A DNA stretch of 64,000 nt from an uncultured Acidobacteriota bacterium. GTDB lineage: Bacteria; Acidobacteriota; UBA6911; CAINFC01. This document shows, piece after piece, positions 34,036-43,355 of this stretch (its first letter is position 1; the number at the start of each line of letters is the position of its first letter). The position numbers were made by a program, and so were the translations under genes. The DNA is taken from assembly GCA_903847975.1 (NCBI GenBank), contig CAINFC010000006.1, positions 124,001 through 188,000 on the forward strand. Direction: 5' to 3'. The notes under the pieces are model-generated. The model made no database searches. It was not told where the DNA came from and worked only from the letters and a program-made list of their open reading frames with translations.

Positions 34036-34974
34036 TCATTTCGACAGGCGTAAAAGGGACCTGGCCGCCATAAGGAAGCCTCTCGCTGCGGTGATGCGGC
34101 TAGCGGCCCCTTTCGGGAAGGAAGCCGGAAGAAGCAGAAAGCGCAAAGCAATTCCCAGGAACAGTCCTGTTTTAACAAGCACGGCGTATCGCCAGGAGAA
34201 GTGTTTTTTAAAAAAAAGTAGCTGGTTACGGTAATAAATCTGCATAAATTCCGGCCAGGGAAGAGTGCGCATGCTCGATCCGCCGAGATGCTGAAATACG
34301 GAAAAGGGCAGAAAATAGAATCGGGCGCCCGAACGGCTCATGCGGAAGCAGAGATCCACATCCTCATACCAGGCCGGGTAAAACCGTGGATCAAAACCAC
34401 CGGCACGCAAGAACCAGTCTCTGCGGATCATAAGACACGCGCCGGCAGGCTGATCCACTGGTGTGGGGTGGTTCAGGTCCAGTTGCCCTTCGCCATATCC
34501 GTGCCGGTAAAAACGATGAAATGGAATTTTATCCAGGAAAAAAGAGTCGGCCAGCACCTGGGAAAGGGAAGGGAAACGCCGGGCCATGAATCCGTATTGC
34601 GGTTTGCCGGAAGGGCAAAGGAGCATGGCACCGACCCCGGCCGCCTGGGGATTCCGATTCATCCACTCCCGCATCAATTCGATCGAACCGGGCAGGACGA
34701 TGACATCCGGATTCAGAAACAGCAGATACCTGCCCCGTGCCTGTTCGGCCCCCAGATTGCTGGCCGGCCCGAATCCGAGGTTGGATCCGGGTTGCAGAAG
34801 TTCCACGGGAAGTCCTTCGGGGAGGATATCCTCCAGAGGTTCCGCCGATCCGTTGTTCACCAGCACGATGCGCATACGGCAGTTTTCCCAGGCGGGGACC
34901 AGAGATAGCAGGCAGGCCTTCAACTCGGACGTGCAATACCAGTGCACCAGCACACAGGTTATGTCAGGAACCAT
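34036..34974 (-). CDS. GT2-family glycosyltransferase (rhamnosyltransferase-like)
   Basis: A 312-residue enzyme; the ATG at 34974 is the first in-frame start next to the core (I-T-C-V-L-V-H-W-Y). It shows V-L-V-N-N-G-S, G-S-N-L-G-F-G-P-A-S-N, L-F-L-N-P-D-V and F-Y-P-A-W-Y-E-D-V-D-L-C-F-R, all standard for this family. The C-terminal 40 residues are hydrophobic and basic, suiting inner-membrane association. It likely adds a sugar to a lipid-linked glycan. It diverges from the coiled-coil methyltransferase at 35049, only 74 bases away. Confidence 0.88.
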   Translation of the reverse strand: MVPDITCVLVHWYCTSELKACLLSLVPAWENCRMRIVLVNNGSAEPLEDILPEGLPVELLQPGSNLGFGPASNLGAEQARGRYLLFLNPDVIVLPGSIELMREWMNRNPQAAGVGAMLLCPSGKPQYGFMARRFPSLSQVLADSFFLDKIPFHRFYRHGYGEGQLDLNHPTPVDQPAGACLMIRRDWFLRAGGFDPRFYPAWYEDVDLCFRMSRSGARFYFLPFSVFQHLGGSSMRTLPWPEFMQIYYRNQLLFFKKHFSWRYAVLVKTGLFLGIALRFLLLPASFPKGAASRITAARGFLMAARSLLRLSK

Positions 34975-35048
34975 TTCCACTGTTATCCGTTTCTCCCCTC
35001 CACGACTTTTCCATAAAAAAACCAATATTAAGATACAATGCATTGCGT

Positions 35049-36332
35049 ATGGGCGATAGTCTAGATTTTAGCGGGGAGCGAGTTATTCCCGGACTGGTGG
35101 ACCCCAACCTGATGGCAGAGCACCTGGCCCGCTACCGGTTTTCCTGCCAGTTCACGCAGGACAAGTCCGTCCTGGACCTGGCTTGCGGTTCCGGTTACGG
35201 GGCAGCATCACTGAAGGAAAACTCGAGGCAGGTGGTGGCCATCGATCTCTCGGAGCAGGCGGTCGCCTATGCTAAAAGCCATTTCCACCGGGAAGGAATT
35301 CACTTTCTGGTGGGAGACGCAACATGCCTTCCTTTTCCCGACGCCCGCTTCGATGTGGTCGTGGCTTTTGAAATCATCGAGCACATCGAGAAAGATGCGG
35401 AATTTCTGCGAGAGGTAAAACGGATCCTCAAGCCGGAGGGGCTGGCCATTCTTTCCACTCCGAACCGGGTTTTTAGCCGGGAGCAGGAAATCGCGGAAAA
35501 TCCGTTTCACATTCGGGAATACTCGGAAAAGGAATTCGCGGAGCTGCTTGGCACCTTTTTCCCGTCCATCGTTCTGGGCCGGCAAAATCATGCGGAGGGG
35601 ATGCAGTTCGATTTCCCAGGGGATCAGCCGGACGGGCACCTGGCATTCGATGGGGAAAAAAGCGAAGGGACAGTCGCAAACAGCCAGTTCCTGCTGGCAT
35701 TATGCTCCCATGGCCGCATCGGGCACATCGGCAAAAATCCATATTTCTTTGTTTCCTCCCAGGCCGATATCCTGGAGACTCGAAACCGTCATTTGAAACT
35801 GTATGAGTCTCAGGTAAAAGGAAACCTGAAGCGAATCGGCGAGCTGGAGGAAGAGCTTTCTGCCAAAAGCGGCCACCTGGCCCGATATGAAGAAGAGCTC
35901 GGAAATTCGAAACAAGCATATGACGAGCTCCGGAGCGATTTCGAAGCCAAGGCGACCCATATCGCCCTGTGCCAGAGTGACCTGCGGCGGCTGGAAGAAA
36001 GCCTGCAGCAACTTCGCTCCGACTGGCTGGCCAAGAGCGAACACATCCGCCTTTTTGAGGGGGAGCTGAAAACCGCCCGCGAGCAGCTGGAGCAATTCTG
36101 CCGCCTGGCGGAGGATCAGGCCCGGCACATTGATGAGCGCAACCGCCAGCTCGGAGAGAGGATACAGGAGCTCGAGGAAACCCGGGCCCAGCTCAGGGAT
36201 GCCGGTCGCCGGATGCGGGAAGCCGAATCCATTCTGGAGAGCCTGGACCGCTCCAAGTTGTTTCGATTCATTTACCGCCTCCCCTGTCTGGGCAACTACC
36301 TGAGAAAAATGCGATACCCCGGAGCGGCATAG
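35049..36332 (+). CDS. SAM methyltransferase with long repeat coiled coil
   Basis: A 427-residue protein; the ATG at 35049 directly precedes the recognisable domain although the frame is open much further upstream. Residues about 1-200 are a class I methyltransferase (V-L-D-L-A-C-G-S-G-Y-G-A, V-V-A-I-D-L-S, F-E-I-I-E-H-I-E, L-S-T-P-N). Residues 246-385 are five successive 28-residue coiled-coil units with His at position 3 in all five and a hydrophobic residue, mostly Leu, at position 11. A basic tail (L-F-R-F-I-Y-R-L-P) may bind membrane. Such a methyltransferase plus coiled coil beside glycosyltransferases recalls WbdD, which caps O-antigen and measures its length; the parallel is inference. 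No Shine-Dalgarno is evident; TACAAT at 35034-35039 would give a nearly leaderless mRNA. Confidence 0.85.
   Translation: MGDSLDFSGERVIPGLVDPNLMAEHLARYRFSCQFTQDKSVLDLACGSGYGAASLKENSRQVVAIDLSEQAVAYAKSHFHREGIHFLVGDATCLPFPDARFDVVVAFEIIEHIEKDAEFLREVKRILKPEGLAILSTPNRVFSREQEIAENPFHIREYSEKEFAELLGTFFPSIVLGRQNHAEGMQFDFPGDQPDGHLAFDGEKSEGTVANSQFLLALCSHGRIGHIGKNPYFFVSSQADILETRNRHLKLYESQVKGNLKRIGELEEELSAKSGHLARYEEELGNSKQAYDELRSDFEAKATHIALCQSDLRRLEESLQQLRSDWLAKSEHIRLFEGELKTAREQLEQFCRLAEDQARHIDERNRQLGERIQELEETRAQLRDAGRRMREAESILESLDRSKLFRFIYRLPCLGNYLRKMRYPGAA
35784..36203 (+). repeat. Five 84-bp units encoding 28-residue coiled-coil repeats
   Basis: Units start at residues 246, 274, 302, 330 and 358 of the 35049-36332 protein with no length variation. 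Each carries x-x-H-(L/I) at positions 1-4 and a hydrophobic residue, Leu in four of five, at position 11. Twenty-eight residues equals four heptads, so register is kept. Confidence 0.8.
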
Positions 36333-36376
36333 CACCTTATTTTTTCTTGAAATCCTCCTAATTTGCCTTCCCGCTC

Positions 36377-36405
36377 TTGACAGGAACGGGCGGTAGGGCT
36401 ATATT
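36377..36405 (+). promoter_or_regulatory. Strong promoter of tRNA-Gln
   Basis: A perfect TTGACA, a 17-base spacer and TATATT. Transcription would start near 36412, seven bases before the tRNA. Confidence 0.65.
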
Positions 36406-36418
36406 ACAGCAGACTTGC

Positions 36419-36492
<74 letters not shown>

Positions 36493-36501
36493 TTTTTTTG
36501 T

Positions 36502-38028
36502 CTAAAAAACCGGATCCTTCAATTTCTCCAGCATCAATCCGGAAGCCTTTTCCACATCGGCATGGAGGCTGTTTCCCTTGCTGTCCATGGTGACGATTGC
36601 CGGAAAGTCCTTAACTTCCATATCCCACATGGCTTCGGGAATTCCGAATTCCAGCAGGTGAACGCCGTTGACCCTTTCGATACAACGCGCATAGTACTGG
36701 GCCGCGCCACCGATGGCATTCAGGTAAACCGCTCCCACATCCCGGAGTGCGGCCATCGTCTTGGCACCCATGCCGCCCTTGCCCATCACCGCCCGAACGC
36801 CGAACCGGCGGATGACTTCGGCTTCATAGGGTTCCTCGCGAATGCTGGTGGTCGGGCCGGCGGCAATCATCCGCCAGCCCTGACCTTCCTTCAGGACTAC
36901 CGGTCCGCAATGATACAGGATTCGCCCCTGCAGGTCGGTCGGGGCTTCGTGCTTCATCAGGTAGGCATGGGCGGCATCCCGCGCCGTCAGCATTTGCCCA
37001 TGGATCAGAACCAGATCCCCCACGTTCAGCGCACGGACTTTGTCTTCGTCGAGCGGGGTTATCAGTGGAATTTCCTTGCCGGTGCGGGCGAGGGCCGGGC
37101 CGGCCGCCATGGGCGCCTGCGCCTTCCCCTCCTCACAATACAGCCATCGTAAAATCCCTCCGGTGGAGGCGTCGAGCACCACGCCGAGGCGCCGGAAAGC
37201 CCAGCAGGAATAGGCAACGGACACAAAGTAGCTGGCCGGCAGACGATTCAGCAATCCGATCTTGCACCCAATCAGCGAGGTATTTCCGCCAAAACCCATG
37301 GTGCCGATTCCCAGCGTGTTGGCCACGTCGCAAATATATTTTTCCAGAGCCGCCAGTTGCAGATCCGGGTGGGTATCGGTCAGTTCCCGAAAGAGCTGCT
37401 GCTTGGCCATGGCATAACCATTGGCCCGGTCTCCGCCGATACAAACCCCCAGGGCGCCCGGAGAGCAGCCATGGCCCTGGGCCTGCCACACGGAGTGCAA
37501 TATGCACTTGCGGACGCCGTCCAGGTCACGATCCGCCCTGCCGAGGTAAGGCAGATCGGCCGGCAGGGAATATTGAATATTCTTGTTTTCGCACCCTCCC
37601 CCCTTGAGGAGCAGACGGATTTCAATTTCACCCGCATGATCTCCCTGTTCAAAATGGATGGTAGGCATTCCAGGGCCAAGATTGTTCCCGCTATTCTTGC
37701 CGGTAATGGAGTCCACGGAATTGGGGCGCAGCTTGCCGAGTCGGGTCGCTTCGGCAATCGAATCCCGTATCTGAGCCCCCAGGGCTTTCTGGTCCATTCC
37801 AACCGGGGTGACGATTTCAAAAGTCGGCCATCCGGTGTCCTGGCAGATGGGATTGGCCAGATCGACGGCCAGGTCCACATTCTGGGCAATGACATTGAGT
37901 CCTTGTGAGGAAAGAGTCCCTTCCGGCTCGCCCGGCATGGCGGCCAGCATCGCCTGCCGAATGTCGGAGGGAAGCTCGGAACTGGTGCGGGTAATCAAGC
38001 TCAATAAAGAATCTTTCAATTGTTGCAT
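36502..38028 (-). CDS. fumA: Class I (iron-sulfur) fumarate hydratase
   Basis: A 508-residue enzyme interconverting fumarate and malate in the TCA cycle. The ATG at 38028 has AAGGAG six bases upstream, which decides it over the ATG at 38046. The N-terminal Fe-S half has I-C-Q-D-T-G-W-P, G-G-G-C-E-N-K-N, G-H-G-C-S-P-G and the C-terminal half has A-G-P-T-T-S-I-R and G-K-G-G-M-G. The alpha and beta parts are fused as in FumA/FumB. It is cytoplasmic, oxygen sensitive, and needs the Fe-S assembly represented by nifU-nifS. Confidence 0.95.
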   Translation of the reverse strand: MQQLKDSLLSLITRTSSELPSDIRQAMLAAMPGEPEGTLSSQGLNVIAQNVDLAVDLANPICQDTGWPTFEIVTPVGMDQKALGAQIRDSIAEATRLGKLRPNSVDSITGKNSGNNLGPGMPTIHFEQGDHAGEIEIRLLLKGGGCENKNIQYSLPADLPYLGRADRDLDGVRKCILHSVWQAQGHGCSPGALGVCIGGDRANGYAMAKQQLFRELTDTHPDLQLAALEKYICDVANTLGIGTMGFGGNTSLIGCKIGLLNRLPASYFVSVAYSCWAFRRLGVVLDASTGGILRWLYCEEGKAQAPMAAGPALARTGKEIPLITPLDEDKVRALNVGDLVLIHGQMLTARDAAHAYLMKHEAPTDLQGRILYHCGPVVLKEGQGWRMIAAGPTTSIREEPYEAEVIRRFGVRAVMGKGGMGAKTMAALRDVGAVYLNAIGGAAQYYARCIERVNGVHLLEFGIPEAMWDMEVKDFPAIVTMDSKGNSLHADVEKASGLMLEKLKDPVF

Positions 38029-38058
38029 AGCCACTCCTTGATACAAAGGGGATATCCG

Positions 38059-38574
38059 TCATGAACCGGTATTAACTTTACCAAATCCGGAGCCGGATTT
38101 CTTGTCTTCCGCGTTCTCATCCCCGGCCGGCTTTTGCTTTGGAAGGTGATCCAGGAGCAGATCGAGCTGGCTTACCTTATCCGCCTGCCCCATCTTATTG
38201 TATAAATTCCGGGCGGTCTCCCAGTGCCGTCGGGCCGTCTCGTAGTCCCCGCGGGTGTAAAGAACCGTTCCCAGATTACCGAATGCCTGAGCTGTTTCCT
38301 CCTGGTACTGGTGGGTGCTCAGATAAAGAAATGCGAGCATTTCGGCAACGACCAGGTAAAGCTCGGGCGGAATCTGGCTCTCCAGGTCCATGCGGTAAAG
38401 AATCTCGATCAGATTCCTGTCCTGACGGATCGGAATATTGTGCTCTCTTGCCAGGCGCAGAATCTCATCCGCCACCATGCCAGCCCCTTTGGCAACAACG
38501 GAAGGAGCCCGTTCGGAATCCATTTCATGTTTCAGAGCCAGCGCCTTGCGGGCCTCGGTGGAGCCGGGTGCCAT
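38059..38574 (-). CDS. FlhB C-terminal-domain (FlhB/YlqH-like) protein with TPR extension
   Basis: A 171-residue protein. Residues 6-92 match the cytoplasmic C-terminal domain of FlhB/EscU (A-L-A-L-K-H-E, A-P-S-V-V-A-K-G-A-G-M-V-A-D-E-I, E-H-N-I-P-I, I-P-P-E-L-Y-L-V-V-A-E-M-L-A-F-L-Y). The membrane part and the self-cleaving N-P-T-H motif are absent. Residues about 95-150 form one or two TPR units (A-F-G-N-L-G-T-V-L-Y-T-R-G-D-Y-E-T-A). It starts three bases after the FliK-like gene ends, so they are coupled. Orphan FliK-like/FlhB-C pairs are known (Bacillus ylqG-ylqH); the TPR fusion is unusual. Confidence 0.85.
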   Translation of the reverse strand: MAPGSTEARKALALKHEMDSERAPSVVAKGAGMVADEILRLAREHNIPIRQDRNLIEILYRMDLESQIPPELYLVVAEMLAFLYLSTHQYQEETAQAFGNLGTVLYTRGDYETARRHWETARNLYNKMGQADKVSQLDLLLDHLPKQKPAGDENAEDKKSGSGFGKVNTGS

Positions 38575-38577
38575 TTT

Positions 38578-41500
38578 TCAAGCCTTGGTCTTGAAGGAAT
38601 GTCCGACCGCTGCCTGCTCGGGGGAAGCCGCCTCGGCGATCACCGGACGATGGATTCTTTTTTCGGGGGACCCGGCCAGAAGAGGCCTGACCTCCAGATG
38701 AGCGTTGGGATAACCGAGATCCTGCAGGCGGCGCTGGAAAGCGCCCAGGCGGGGCCGCAGGTGCTGAATGGCTTCCCGGTTTTCGATATAAAGGATGGCG
38801 TCTACGGAGCGCGCGCTAATGTAACTGTCGATGCGGGTTTGCCCGAAGTGATCCAGCTCCAGCAGGAACAGTACCTTGTGCCCCCGGCTCCCGGATGACT
38901 TGGAACCCTGTTCCTTCCCTCCCTGCGGGTCAGGCTGCACCGTCAGATGAAGGAGATGCGGCTGGGCGCCCTGGTAGAAAGGGATGTCCAGATGAAAGGC
39001 ATTCCCCTGCGAAAGGGAAAGAGAGTTGTTCAGCTGCTGGGACTCAATCAGGTTCAGGTACTGCTGAATCGAACTGTTAAGCTTCTGCAGCGAAGGCTGC
39101 GCCGCCGACTGCTGGATGGTCTGCAGAGCTGTCAACAGCTGACCTTTCAGGTCCGATTCGATGACCGCCTTTAAATCGTCGGGCTGGTGCAGGGATTGAG
39201 CCAGCCGGGCTTCGAATTGCATCCCGCCATTCCGTACAAAATTGGATAAATGCTCCCCTTTGGGAAGTCCCTCCGCGGGCATGAATCGGGCTAGCAGGTT
39301 TTCCAGATTCTGCAGTTGACGCCCGATCGGGATATCGTGAAGCAGGGTCCTGGCCGCCAGGTTCACTTCGGCGCGCAATTCGGAAAAACTTTGTGCCGGG
39401 GGGGGAAGGGACGGCAGCTTTTCTTTCAGCACCAGTTCGGCCAGCTGTTCCATGCTCATGCTTTGCCGGACCAGCCGGAAAATGCTGTTTTTTCCTGACT
39501 GGGACTCCAGTCGAAGTTCCACTTCCGAACCGGGACGTAATGTTTCGGTGCTCTGAACTTCATGAAAGGTGCCTTTGTATTCCAGAAGGTATCGCCCCGT
39601 CTGAACCTTTCGGTAAACGGTGGCTGCAATCGATTGGCCAGGATTAAGAAGCGAAGTTTCCTCGGCCATGGACTGGGAAACGACGAAATTCTGGGACCTG
39701 GGAGGCTGAAAATCGGTTGGGGATTCCATTGTGAGCCGAAGAAGCGGCGAGGGAGTATCCGGCATACGTTGCACTTTGACACCCTGGCCGGCTTTCAGAC
39801 CGGGGTACTCAATCGCCAGCCTCTGGTCTTCAACGGACAGAAATGCGATGCCCGATTGCACCTCTGTTACTTTTGCGGTCATCTCTTTGTCCGGAGGCAG
39901 ACGGTCCGGAATTCCACCGACAACCCGGACCAGCGTCCAGCCGGACGCTCCGGCTTTGTCGATAAATCCCGGCTTGGAGACGAGTGCACTGATATTGGAA
40001 AAAGGACTTGTGAGAATCCGCTCCCGTTCCGCCAGAATGTCTGGTCGGCCGGTGCGCACCGCCGGACCGGCGGAAGGAATCAGTCCACCGGTTTCTGCTT
40101 CCAGGGCCTGGAGCGCAGAGGCGTTTTCATCCGACAGGCCGTTTTCTTTCGAAGAGGGCAAAGCTTTCTCGATTTCCCAGGATGCGCGGGGAAAGGGCTG
40201 AAGAACGCGTATACGCAGCTGGGTTCCCGGTTCCACGCCTGCCGGAACCTGGAGCTGCATGGAAGCCCCCCGGAGGGAAAGAACCGCCCCGGAGGGAAGA
40301 ACATCACGAACCGTCGCGTTCAGCTCCTGCCCCGCGGAAAGAGACGGGAATATCGGCCCAAGAGAAAATGCCTCGGAAGAATAGAAAACGGGTGTAGCGT
40401 TTCTCCCACCAGCCGGATCAGCCTCGGCGAGGTATTGAAGATTCACCCGGCCCAGGAGAACGAGAGGCATATTTCTCTGAATATCCGGCAGGGAAATCCG
40501 GGAGGCGGAAACAGGCATGGTGCCACCTTCCGGAACTGTCCAACCGGGAACAGCCGGTCCGGATTCCGCCGCTGCGCTGTTTGTTATCTCCGGGATTGTG
40601 GAAGGTAGTCCTGCAAGCTCGAGGAGGAGTTCGTTATCCTTATAAGAGACGCTAAGGGGCAAAATGGTGCCCGCCGGATAATTCATGGGCGGTTGGACCA
40701 TCGCCCGGGTGCCTTGGAAATCAAGGACTGTTCCTTCGGCCGTTTGCCGGATCACTTTGGCCAGGAAAGGCTCACCGTTGGCACCGGGTTGCGGAAGTCC
40801 CTCCGGGAGGCGAATATCGGAGGAAAGAACAGAATTCGGGGAAGCCGACGAAGCGGCCAGGGCCTTCTCTGGTCCTTCCGCGAAAGGAGCGTAAATAATT
40901 CGTGCAGAAAAAACTCCTTGGGAAAGCAAAGCGGCCGGCAGGGCCTCGGAAGCCGGCAAATCCGGTTGCTGCCGGCTCACCTGCTCTGCAGTCGCTGAAG
41001 CGATCTTTCCCTGGACGGCAACGGGGGGCTCCGAAGCGGAGCGCCCTTCCTCCTGCAGGTAATCCATCGCATCCGGCATTGCCAGGGATGGAATGGACCG
41101 AATATTTTGCAGCCCGGGAGGAAAATCCTTTCCAGCGCCAGACGGCTCCAGGCGGAGGAGTGCCGGATTTTGCGCCGAAGCCAGTCGGGCGCGTAATTCC
41201 TGCTCCTTAGGGAAATCCGTCGTTTCGACCACTATCAGTCGATTTTCCAGCTGCAAAAAGGAAACTCCGGATTGAATATCCAGGACCTTGGCGCGGTAAT
41301 CGATATCCGGCTTCAAATCAGCGGGGGGCTCGCTGATTACCCGAAAGGACCGCAGCTCATCCGACCGGGCCACAGGACCGGACCTCTCGGCGGTTAAAAC
41401 AGCCGGACTGACCGCTGGAGCCAGGTCATCTGCTTTTCGAAAGGAGAGTCCCTCCGAAGAAATCATGGTGGTTGCGGGCGGGGCGTGGAACGGTTCCGCC

Positions 41501-43188
41501 GTCTGTATAGGGGCGGGCATGAGGCCATCCGCTTCCATGGGTATTCCATCCGCCCTCATCCCGACGACAGGCGGGTGCCGAGGGACCGCTGGCACCGCAG
41601 GCATTGGCACGCCAGATCTCTCATGGGATTCAACAGCAAGGCCGGGCGGCCGCTTGAAGACAGAAAGGGACTCCAGGGGTTCGAGGTAAAGATCTCCATC
41701 CTGGTAAGTGGAAAGCAGGGAAATGAAATCTCCGGCTTCGAGCGGTAACGGAGTTCCGATCAGGAGGCGTGCCCCTTTCAATTCGAGAATGGTAGTCTCG
41801 GATGTGAGTCCGACCACTTTTGCCGTCACCGGTTCGCCCTGGGACAGGATAGGCTGACGTCCGCTTAAACAGTAGACTTCCAGGGAGCGGAAAGGAACCG
41901 GAGCTTCTCTGGCTTCGGATCTCAGCGGGTCCGGAGAAGGAACAGCCTGCAGCGGGCGAAGCCTGGCAAAAACTTCCTGGGAAGGCGGAACGAAAGACGA
42001 AACCGCCGGTTCGTGCGGCTGTGTGGCTTCGCTTCGGAACTCCCAGAGACGTCCCATGAGGGAATTCCCCTGTGTTCGCGGAGGAGGAATCGGAAGAGGA
42101 GAATTGGATGGGCTCGTCAAGGAGCCATCCTGAGGCGGAACAGCATCCCGATTCCCGGGTCGGATTTGAGGATTTACAGGAAGGGAATCGGCCATCCGTA
42201 TGGTCGCCCTCAGGCTGGTGCTTTTTTCTTCGAGGGTCCTCAATTGTAAAGGCGAGTATGGTTCCAGTGTAAGCGGGGCACTGCCGGGTTCCCTATGGAC
42301 CCGGAAAAGGATCTCCTCCCCGATCGGCAAGTCCAGCGAGAGGGGAATCAGAAAAGGATGCCCTTTGATTTCCAGCCGCGTGGCATGATTTGCCACCGCA
42401 ATGACCTTTGCCTGCAGGTATTCATTCGGCATGAGCTTCAGAGGTTCCGCGCCCAGCGGGATGACCTCCGCATATGAAATTTCAGAAGGGATTGCCGCTC
42501 CTTCGGAATTCTGCAGGCCGGGACCGGAGATCAGCGGAACCCGGGCAAAAGGACCATGGATCGAATGTCTCGAAAGCAGGGCAAAGGGAGGCTCCGGCTC
42601 ACGCACCTCGCTTACGGACGCGGCAACGGGAGGGCGTGCCTGCAGCGTCCGCAGGGGGGCCGGGTCAGAAAGCTCACGGGCCACATCCGACCATAGCACT
42701 CCCTGTCCGTTTTGCGATTTCCCGGCCGGCTGCAAGGGACTCCTCACCGGTTCCAACAAGCCATCGGACAGATCCGTTGGAAAGGAGGTAATCCGCAGTG
42801 GGGGCGGGAGATCCTGAGAAATGACATCCGGTAAACTGCCGGCGATCCTTCCATCGGGCAAGGAGGGAGAAAATTCCCGGATGGAAAGGGTTTCCAGGAG
42901 GGTATGCTCCCGACTGGCAAGTACCCTGGCTGTCACATGGGCCCCCGGGTTCAGATCCATGAGAGTTTCGGCAAAAAAATTGTTCCCTCTGAACCGTAGC
43001 AGATACCCCCCGGCGAACTTTTCCAATACCTGAAAGTCGAGGAATTCTCCCGTCTGTAGCCCGGGAATCCTTTGCCCCACGAGCCGTATGTCCAGGCTTC
43101 CCAGTTCGGAAAAAGGCCTGGCTCTTCTTTCCGAAGGCTTGCCGCTGTCGGTGAGGAGGAATGGGCTGATCTGAGTCGATACTTTCAC
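38578..43188 (-). CDS. Giant FliK-like (hook-length control-like) repeat protein
   Basis: A 1,536-residue protein. I count eight divergent modules of about 60 residues with the pattern G-x-x-x-x-A-K-V-x-x-x-x-x-x-x-x-L-x-x-x-G, a basic or hydrophobic strand, then L-x-x-G-x-x-L-x-x-x-V-x-x-x-x-x-x-x-L-x-x-L, separated by low-complexity Pro/Ser/Glu linkers. The last 140 residues carry a FliK C-terminal-like region (L-D-I-P-F-Y-Q-G, L-L-F-L-L-E-L-D-H-F-G-Q-T-R-I-D-S-Y-I). True FliK is 350-450 residues and has an N-terminal ruler; this is about four times longer. No other flagellar gene is in the window. It is followed after three bases by the FlhB-C/TPR gene. Confidence 0.8.
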   Translation of the reverse strand: MKVSTQISPFLLTDSGKPSERRARPFSELGSLDIRLVGQRIPGLQTGEFLDFQVLEKFAGGYLLRFRGNNFFAETLMDLNPGAHVTARVLASREHTLLETLSIREFSPSLPDGRIAGSLPDVISQDLPPPLRITSFPTDLSDGLLEPVRSPLQPAGKSQNGQGVLWSDVARELSDPAPLRTLQARPPVAASVSEVREPEPPFALLSRHSIHGPFARVPLISGPGLQNSEGAAIPSEISYAEVIPLGAEPLKLMPNEYLQAKVIAVANHATRLEIKGHPFLIPLSLDLPIGEEILFRVHREPGSAPLTLEPYSPLQLRTLEEKSTSLRATIRMADSLPVNPQIRPGNRDAVPPQDGSLTSPSNSPLPIPPPRTQGNSLMGRLWEFRSEATQPHEPAVSSFVPPSQEVFARLRPLQAVPSPDPLRSEAREAPVPFRSLEVYCLSGRQPILSQGEPVTAKVVGLTSETTILELKGARLLIGTPLPLEAGDFISLLSTYQDGDLYLEPLESLSVFKRPPGLAVESHERSGVPMPAVPAVPRHPPVVGMRADGIPMEADGLMPAPIQTAEPFHAPPATTMISSEGLSFRKADDLAPAVSPAVLTAERSGPVARSDELRSFRVISEPPADLKPDIDYRAKVLDIQSGVSFLQLENRLIVVETTDFPKEQELRARLASAQNPALLRLEPSGAGKDFPPGLQNIRSIPSLAMPDAMDYLQEEGRSASEPPVAVQGKIASATAEQVSRQQPDLPASEALPAALLSQGVFSARIIYAPFAEGPEKALAASSASPNSVLSSDIRLPEGLPQPGANGEPFLAKVIRQTAEGTVLDFQGTRAMVQPPMNYPAGTILPLSVSYKDNELLLELAGLPSTIPEITNSAAAESGPAVPGWTVPEGGTMPVSASRISLPDIQRNMPLVLLGRVNLQYLAEADPAGGRNATPVFYSSEAFSLGPIFPSLSAGQELNATVRDVLPSGAVLSLRGASMQLQVPAGVEPGTQLRIRVLQPFPRASWEIEKALPSSKENGLSDENASALQALEAETGGLIPSAGPAVRTGRPDILAERERILTSPFSNISALVSKPGFIDKAGASGWTLVRVVGGIPDRLPPDKEMTAKVTEVQSGIAFLSVEDQRLAIEYPGLKAGQGVKVQRMPDTPSPLLRLTMESPTDFQPPRSQNFVVSQSMAEETSLLNPGQSIAATVYRKVQTGRYLLEYKGTFHEVQSTETLRPGSEVELRLESQSGKNSIFRLVRQSMSMEQLAELVLKEKLPSLPPPAQSFSELRAEVNLAARTLLHDIPIGRQLQNLENLLARFMPAEGLPKGEHLSNFVRNGGMQFEARLAQSLHQPDDLKAVIESDLKGQLLTALQTIQQSAAQPSLQKLNSSIQQYLNLIESQQLNNSLSLSQGNAFHLDIPFYQGAQPHLLHLTVQPDPQGGKEQGSKSSGSRGHKVLFLLELDHFGQTRIDSYISARSVDAILYIENREAIQHLRPRLGAFQRRLQDLGYPNAHLEVRPLLAGSPEKRIHRPVIAEAASPEQAAVGHSFKTKA

Positions 43189-43355
43189 TCCTCTCTTATC
43201 GGCCGGTCTTTCTGGAAGTTAAGTGCTCCGTTGTGAAAACCGCGGGCCATATGCCTCTTCTTTTTTACTTTTCTTCCCAGGCTGCGGCATGATATAACGG
43301 TACCTTCTTTCTTGTCTCATAACCTGAATGACAAACGCAAACCGTGGAGGAAACG

